Below, piece after piece: positions 59,617 through 64,000 of a DNA stretch of 64,000 nt. Every line of letters starts with the position of its first letter. Position 1 is the stretch's first letter. The notes beneath the pieces are model-generated. The model searched no databases. It worked only from the letters and a program-made list of their open reading frames with translations, and had not been told where the DNA came from. The stretch comes from Massilia phyllostachyos (lineage in GTDB: Bacteria; Pseudomonadota; Gammaproteobacteria; Burkholderiales; Burkholderiaceae_D): positions 248,001 to 312,000 of the forward strand of contig NZ_JAJNOC010000005.1 of the NCBI RefSeq assembly GCF_021044825.1, given 5' to 3'. The position numbers were made by a program, and so were the translations under genes.

Positions 59617-60584
59617 CGCAGCCCGATCTGGGAACGGATGTCGTCCAGCAGCGCCATCAAGGTCAAACTGTCGTCCAGCGTCATCCACGGATGTTCCAGC
59701 AAGCCTTCGCGCAGGCAGCGGCCGGCTTCGATGGCCTCATGCGTGTAGCCGTTGCCGAGCCAGGGCGTCGGGATGGTGCGCGAGGAACCATCCATCAGCT
59801 CCACCGTGATGCGCTCCGCCAAGTGGAACATGCGGCGCATGCGGATGCTGCCCCTGGTGCCGGAGACGATCAGCTCGGAAGCCGAGCGCGCCCGCATCGA
59901 GCAGCTGCAGACCGACAGCGTGCCGCCGCTGTGCTTCATGGTGAAGGCGGTCGTGGCATCGACGCCGGTGTCGGTGAACACGGCTTGCGCGCGCACGCTG
60001 TCCACGTTGCCCAGCAGGGCGCAGGCGATCGACAGCGGATAGATGCCGAGGTCGAGCAGGGCGCCGCCGCCGAGTTCGAGCTTGTTGACGCGGTGTTCCG
60101 GGTCGAGCGTGGCCGAATAGCCGAAGTCGGCGTGCATCTGGGTGATGGTCCCGATCTCGCCCGAGGCCATGATGCGCTTGACCTCGGCCAGCGCCGGCAT
60201 GAAGCGCGTCCACATCGCCTCCATCAGGAACAGGCCCTTGGCGCGCGCCAGCGCCACGACTTCGCCGGCCTCGACCCGGTTCATGGTGAAAGGCTTCTCG
60301 CACAGGACCGCCTTGCCGCCGCCCAGCGCCAATAGGGCGTTCTCGGCATGCATGGGATGCGGCGTGCCGATGTAGATGATGTCGACGTCCGGCGCGTCGG
60401 CCAGCGCCTGGTAGGAGCCGTAGGCCTGTTCGATGTCCAGCTCGCGGGCGAAGGTTTGCGCACTGTCCAGGGTGCGCGAGCCGACCGCGGCCAGCACCGC
60501 TCCCGGCGCATGCTTCAGGCCGAGCGCAAACGCGCGCGCGATGCCGCCCGTACCCAGGATGCCCCAGCGTACCGTATCGCTCAT
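59598..60584 (-). CDS. Gfo/Idh/MocA family oxidoreductase
   Basis: A 328-residue NAD(P)-dependent sugar-type oxidoreductase. Rossmann motif GILGTGGIARAFA (residues 8-20), IGTPHPMHAENA near 72, the catalytic CEKPFTMN near 95, and the C-terminal domain with GGGALLDLGIYPL near 170. Such enzymes act on glucose, inositol, or diol intermediates. The start overlaps the stop of the GH9-UPF0303 gene (TGATG), placing it in a probable carbohydrate operon with the MFS transporter. Confidence 0.93.
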   Translation of the reverse strand: MSDTVRWGILGTGGIARAFALGLKHAPGAVLAAVGSRTLDSAQTFARELDIEQAYGSYQALADAPDVDIIYIGTPHPMHAENALLALGGGKAVLCEKPFTMNRVEAGEVVALARAKGLFLMEAMWTRFMPALAEVKRIMASGEIGTITQMHADFGYSATLDPEHRVNKLELGGGALLDLGIYPLSIACALLGNVDSVRAQAVFTDTGVDATTAFTMKHSGGTLSVCSCSMRARSASELIVSGTRGSIRMRRMFHLAERITVELMDGSSRTIPTPWLGNGYTHEAIEAGRCLREGLLEHPWMTLDDSLTLMALLDDIRSQIGLRYPSDA

Positions 60585-61063
60585 CAGATCTCCCCTTTCA
60601 CTTGCAGGTAATCCTTCAGCACGTCCACCACCAGCTGGTGGTCTTCCGGCCCCGGCAGGCCCGACACCGTGATGGTGCCGACCTGGCCGGTGCCGCGCAC
60701 GACGACCGGAAAGGCGCCGCCATGTGCAGCATACTCCCGCGGATCGAAGGTTGGAATGGCGTCGTAGTCCAGGCCGTCCAGCACCGCCTGCGTGTGGATG
60801 AAGAAGGAACTGTGGCCGGTGCGGTTGGCGAGGTTGCTCTTGCGGCGGATCCAGTCGGCGTGGTCGCGCGGCGCGCCTTCCATGCCATGCGCGAACAGCA
60901 CCTGGCCGTTGCGCGCGATCTCGACGCTGACGGTCTGCTTCCGGGCTTTTGCCCGCTCCACCAGCCTGAGGCCGATGTCGAGCGCCATGTCGTTGCCGAA
61001 GCGGTCGAATTGCAGCAGCTGTTCCTGGCGGCGCAGCAGGTCGAGGGGCGAATTGGTGTGCAT
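60584..61063 (-). other. UPF0303 region of the fusion, possible separate start
   Basis: From the in-frame ATG at 61063 the frame encodes 159 residues, exactly the usual size of a free UPF0303 protein. GAAGG lies 11 nt upstream, a marginal ribosome-binding site. No stop codon separates it from GH9. Internal initiation would give a cytoplasmic protein; translation from the GH9 start would export it. Confidence 0.5.
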
Positions 61064-62776
61064 CGCGGTGGTGGCCTTCGGCGTCAGTTCGGACAGCGCC
61101 GCGGTCACGTAGACCAGCGGCGCGTTCCAGTTGATGGCGACCTCGTTGCTGGCGAAGCTGCACACGTGGTCGAGGTAGGACAGGGCGGGCAGGGTGCTCG
61201 GGTAGGGCGGGCACTCGGCCTTGTCTTGCTGGAAGGGCTGCGGGCCGCCCGTGACCCAGCCCGGCACCGGCGCGGCCACGCTGTCGCCCTGCGAGGGCCG
61301 GTGGTGCGGATGCATGGACGGCCGCGCGCCAAAGCCGGTGACGAAGGATTGGCCGAGGGCGTTGCGGCCCAGGACGTAGTCGAGCGCCGACTGGCTCGCC
61401 TGCAGGTATTCCGGTTTTCCGTTCAGCCGATAACCCTGCAGCAGCATCATGGCCTGGTTCAGCATGACGGCATTGCTGCCCCAGACGAAGTCGGATGCCC
61501 GCATCGGCACCCGGTAGCCGGACGTGCGCCACTCATTCGCGAGGCGTGCTGCCAGGCCGTCGACGCGGGCGGTGATCAAGGTGCGGTCGGCCAGCGGCGT
61601 GAGGCGGTCGCGGTGATGGGCCAGCGACGTCCAGGCAAGGCCGCGTACGTCGTCCCAGGCGGGGTAGGTGTTCGACACCGTCTCCGGCTGCAGCGCCGTG
61701 TAGTAGCTGTCCTTGCCGGTGCTGATGTAGAGCTCCGCCGCGGCCCAGGCGAATTCGTCGTCCACGCGCGCATCGCCGTATTCGCCGGTGACGACGTCCG
61801 CCGGATTCTTGAACAGGACCGCCGGATTGGCCTGCGCCCACTTGAACGCGGCTTCGCTGGCCGCCAGCATCTTCGCCGCCGTGCCCGGATACTGCTTCTG
61901 GTACGGCGCCAGCACGCGGCTGGCGGCGGCCATGGTGGCGGCGAAGTTGAGCGCAGCCGAGGTGCTCTTGGCGACCACGTAGCGCGGTTCTTTCTGCGCC
62001 AGGTGCGGCATCACCATCGCATCGAACTTCAGGTTGGTGAGCTTGTGGTAGACGCCACCGTCCGCCGGGTCCTGCATCGACAGCATCCATGCGAGGTTCC
62101 ACATCGCCTCGTCGATGATGTCGGGGACGCCGTTGCCGGATTCCGGGATGTTCACGTCGAGCCTGTCGAACCAGCGCGGGAAGTGCTCGTACGCGGCCAG
62201 CAGGGTATAGGTCGTGATGCCGGAACTGGGCAGGTATTTGTTGTAGTCGCCGGCATCGTACCAGCCGCGGCTGGCGGCGATCACCGTCCCGGCCGGGCGA
62301 GTACTCGAGGCGGCCGAGGCGTGGACCAGCACCTTGTCGTCCGGATGCCCGGCCGGACGCGCCCAGGCGCCGGCGTACTGCGGCGCCAGTGCGATCGCGG
62401 TGCGGTTGAAGTAGAGGGCTTTCAGCGACGCGACGCTCAGCGCGCGGTAGTTGTCCGGCTTGACCGTAAAGGCATCCGACAGCGGCAGGCCCTCCACCTT
62501 GATCCGGTACGACCCTGGCGCGACGAGGCCGCTGAAGTCGGCGATGCGCACGGTCTCGCCGGATGCTTCCCACCTCACCGGCGCACCGAGGGCGCCGGAG
62601 AACACCGCCTTGCCGCCCGCCGCCGGCACTACCTCGAAGCGAGAGCCGGCGGATTGCGGCGCCACGGCCAGCTTCTGCGCATCAGGCAGGAAGCCAAGCT
62701 GGTTGACTTTCACGATCGGCGTCCCGGCCGCGGCGCTGCCGGCAACGCACAACAGCACCAGGAGCAGGCGCCTCAT
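60584..62776 (-). CDS. Exported GH9 glycoside hydrolase fused to a UPF0303 domain
   Basis: One 730-residue frame. Signal peptide (MRRLLLVLLCVAGSAAA), a CelD_N-type Ig-like domain (about 19-105), a GH9 catalytic domain (about 110-565) with YDAGDYNK (D174, D177) and the catalytic acid E545 in SNEVAINWNAP, and then UPF0303/heme-degrading-type domain (572-730; LLQFDRFGNDMALDIGL, WIRRKSNLANRTGHSSFF, YAAHGGAFPVVVRGTG). GH9 enzymes cut beta-glucans or, in some groups, glucosamine oligomers. UPF0303 proteins are normally separate, about 160 residues and cytoplasmic. M572 could serve as an internal start. Overlaps both neighbours by 1-4 bp. Confidence 0.88.
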   Translation of the reverse strand: MRRLLLVLLCVAGSAAAGTPIVKVNQLGFLPDAQKLAVAPQSAGSRFEVVPAAGGKAVFSGALGAPVRWEASGETVRIADFSGLVAPGSYRIKVEGLPLSDAFTVKPDNYRALSVASLKALYFNRTAIALAPQYAGAWARPAGHPDDKVLVHASAASSTRPAGTVIAASRGWYDAGDYNKYLPSSGITTYTLLAAYEHFPRWFDRLDVNIPESGNGVPDIIDEAMWNLAWMLSMQDPADGGVYHKLTNLKFDAMVMPHLAQKEPRYVVAKSTSAALNFAATMAAASRVLAPYQKQYPGTAAKMLAASEAAFKWAQANPAVLFKNPADVVTGEYGDARVDDEFAWAAAELYISTGKDSYYTALQPETVSNTYPAWDDVRGLAWTSLAHHRDRLTPLADRTLITARVDGLAARLANEWRTSGYRVPMRASDFVWGSNAVMLNQAMMLLQGYRLNGKPEYLQASQSALDYVLGRNALGQSFVTGFGARPSMHPHHRPSQGDSVAAPVPGWVTGGPQPFQQDKAECPPYPSTLPALSYLDHVCSFASNEVAINWNAPLVYVTAALSELTPKATTAMHTNSPLDLLRRQEQLLQFDRFGNDMALDIGLRLVERAKARKQTVSVEIARNGQVLFAHGMEGAPRDHADWIRRKSNLANRTGHSSFFIHTQAVLDGLDYDAIPTFDPREYAAHGGAFPVVVRGTGQVGTITVSGLPGPEDHQLVVDVLKDYLQVKGEI

Positions 62777-64000
62777 GCCGGCACCGCCTTCGCCTGTCCG
62801 TCCGCGCTCGGCGCGCTGCCGTCGTCATGGTGGAAGGGCGCGTACCAGGTGGCGAGGAAGGAGGGAATCGTCGCCACCATCACGAACACGAAGTAGCTGA
62901 CGTAGCCCATCATCTCCTGCAAGTGTCCGCTGACGATGCCCGTGACCATTCCGCACAGGCCCATCAGCCCGGTGCCGAAGGCGTAGTGGGTGGTGGTGTA
63001 CTTGCCCGGCGCGAGCTGCTGCATCAGGTAGATCATGAAGCCGACCGCACCGAAGCCGAAGAAGAACTTCTCGATCACCACGCCCGCCGTGATGGCGAAC
63101 AGGCTGCTCGGGAGGTAGATGCTCATGATGAGGAAGGTGACGTTCGGGATGTTAACCGCGCAGCACAGCACGAACAGGGTCGATTTCAAGCCGCGTTTCG
63201 CCACGTACCAGCCGCCCAGCAGGGAACCGAGCAGCACGGCGGCCAGGCCGTAGGTGCCGTAGATCAGTCCCAGCATCTCGTTCGACAATCCGAGCCCGCC
63301 TTTCGACACCGGGTCGACCATGAAGAAGGGCCCGATCTTCTCGAGGAAGCCAATGCTGAGCCGGAACAGGAAGGCGAAGGCGATCATGCGCCACACGCCG
63401 CGCTTCTGGAACAGGGTCACGAAGGCATCCAGCAGGATGCGGCCGGCGTCGCCCACGCTGGACGGCGTGTCGGCGGCGCGCGCGCCTTCCGGCATGAAGC
63501 GCAGGTGCCACACCGCCATCAGGAGGGTGATCCCGGCGGCGAGGAAGAAGATGATGCGCCAGGCGTCGATCCAGTCCGGACCGAATACCTTGGGGTCGTG
63601 GCCGAACACCTGCGTGTGCAGGTAGCCGCTCAGGAACACCATGCCGCCGGAGGCGACGATCGGCCCGATGTTCCAGGACAGGCTCTGGATGCCGCAGTAG
63701 AGCGATTGCGCGCGGGTGTCGAGCGAAGTCACGTAGACGCCGTCGCTGGCGATGTCCTGGGTCGCGCCGATGAACGACAGGCCGAAGAACACCGCCATCA
63801 GGATGCCCATGTAGCCGGGCAGGCCGAGGGCCAGGCCGACGCCGGCGAAGCCGAGGCCGATCGCGACCTGCGCGCACAGCACGAAGAACTTCTTGGTGCG
63901 GTACATCTCGACGAACGGCGCGAACAGCGGCTTGATGGTATAGGCCAGGATCAACAGGCTCGAATACTGGGCGGCGCGGCCGTTGTCCATGCCGAGGTTC
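62773..64000 (-). CDS. MFS transporter (AmpG-like), N-terminus outside the window
   Basis: At least 409 residues of a 12-helix major facilitator protein. The frame stays open to position 64000 and the true start is beyond the window. The FFGLSFIGATQDIASDGVYV segment, with its membrane-embedded acidic residues, resembles the AmpG/PAT branch, which imports muropeptides or related sugars. The stop overlaps the GH9 start by 4 bp, so it is the upstream gene of the operon and probably imports the products that the GH9 enzyme releases (inference). Confidence 0.88.
   Translation of the reverse strand, partial: NLGMDNGRAAQYSSLLILAYTIKPLFAPFVEMYRTKKFFVLCAQVAIGLGFAGVGLALGLPGYMGILMAVFFGLSFIGATQDIASDGVYVTSLDTRAQSLYCGIQSLSWNIGPIVASGGMVFLSGYLHTQVFGHDPKVFGPDWIDAWRIIFFLAAGITLLMAVWHLRFMPEGARAADTPSSVGDAGRILLDAFVTLFQKRGVWRMIAFAFLFRLSIGFLEKIGPFFMVDPVSKGGLGLSNEMLGLIYGTYGLAAVLLGSLLGGWYVAKRGLKSTLFVLCCAVNIPNVTFLIMSIYLPSSLFAITAGVVIEKFFFGFGAVGFMIYLMQQLAPGKYTTTHYAFGTGLMGLCGMVTGIVSGHLQEMMGYVSYFVFVMVATIPSFLATWYAPFHHDDGSAPSADGQAKAVPA

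Overview
The window is GC-rich, gene-dense chromosomal DNA from a betaproteobacterium. The gene set fits the Oxalobacteraceae (Massilia/Telluria/Duganella type): adjacent hemE and priA, a GTP-dependent PEP carboxykinase, a serralysin-like protease with a DUF4214 tail, an exported S8 protease with a PPC domain, a secreted GH9 enzyme, and a LytS/LytTR two-component pair. That placement is inferred from gene content and protein character, not from a search. I see no transposase, integrase, prophage, rRNA operon or CRISPR array.

Layout. 1-4.3 kb: a cut-off S9 peptidase, hemE, a 0.55-kb AT-rich spacer with a cluster of DnaA-box-like sequences, then priA. 4.4-10.3 kb: a Sel1-like exported protein, an MpaB-type oxygenase, a disulfide oxidoreductase, a DUF1857 protein and rep helicase. 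10.5-19.3 kb: serralysin-like protease, slyX, a GMC oxidoreductase, two tandem exported M3 peptidases and two small proteins (VF530, DUF4404). 19.4-25.0 kb: a YgiQ radical SAM protein, an AI-2E-type permease coupled to a cyclic-nucleotide-binding protein, a diguanylate cyclase, tRNA-Asp and tRNA-Val. 25.2-32.4 kb: glycerate kinase, a TonB-dependent receptor, and the LytS/LytTR pair, which shares an operator-like sequence with a following DUF4189-type secreted protein. 32.7-44 kb: S8 protease, dinB with an SOS box, rdgC, catalase, a one-domain asparaginase-like protein, an unrecognised protein, a 2-hydroxyacid dehydrogenase, pckG and a DUF2214 membrane protein. 44.2-50.7 kb: uvrA and ssb divergent, a hipBA-like toxin-antitoxin pair, an alpha/beta hydrolase. 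50.7-57.7 kb: a complete group-2 Mrp Na+(K+)/H+ antiporter operon (fused AB, then C, D, E, F, G) led by a universal stress protein. 57.8-64 kb: an ABC exporter, then a tightly overlapping operon of MFS transporter (cut by the window), GH9 enzyme fused in frame to a UPF0303 domain, and a Gfo/Idh/MocA oxidoreductase.

Themes. DNA replication and repair genes recur (priA, rep, dinB, rdgC, uvrA, ssb), two with LexA-type boxes. Exported hydrolases are numerous (S9-like, serralysin, two M3, S8, GH9), which fits a polymer-degrading environmental bacterium. A GC-rich REP-like repeat occurs at four intergenic loci, each time as an inverted pair. The signals most worth following are the DnaA-box cluster upstream of priA, the duplicated LytTR-type direct repeats, the GH9-UPF0303 fusion and the evenly spaced TTACCG motifs in front of hipBA.
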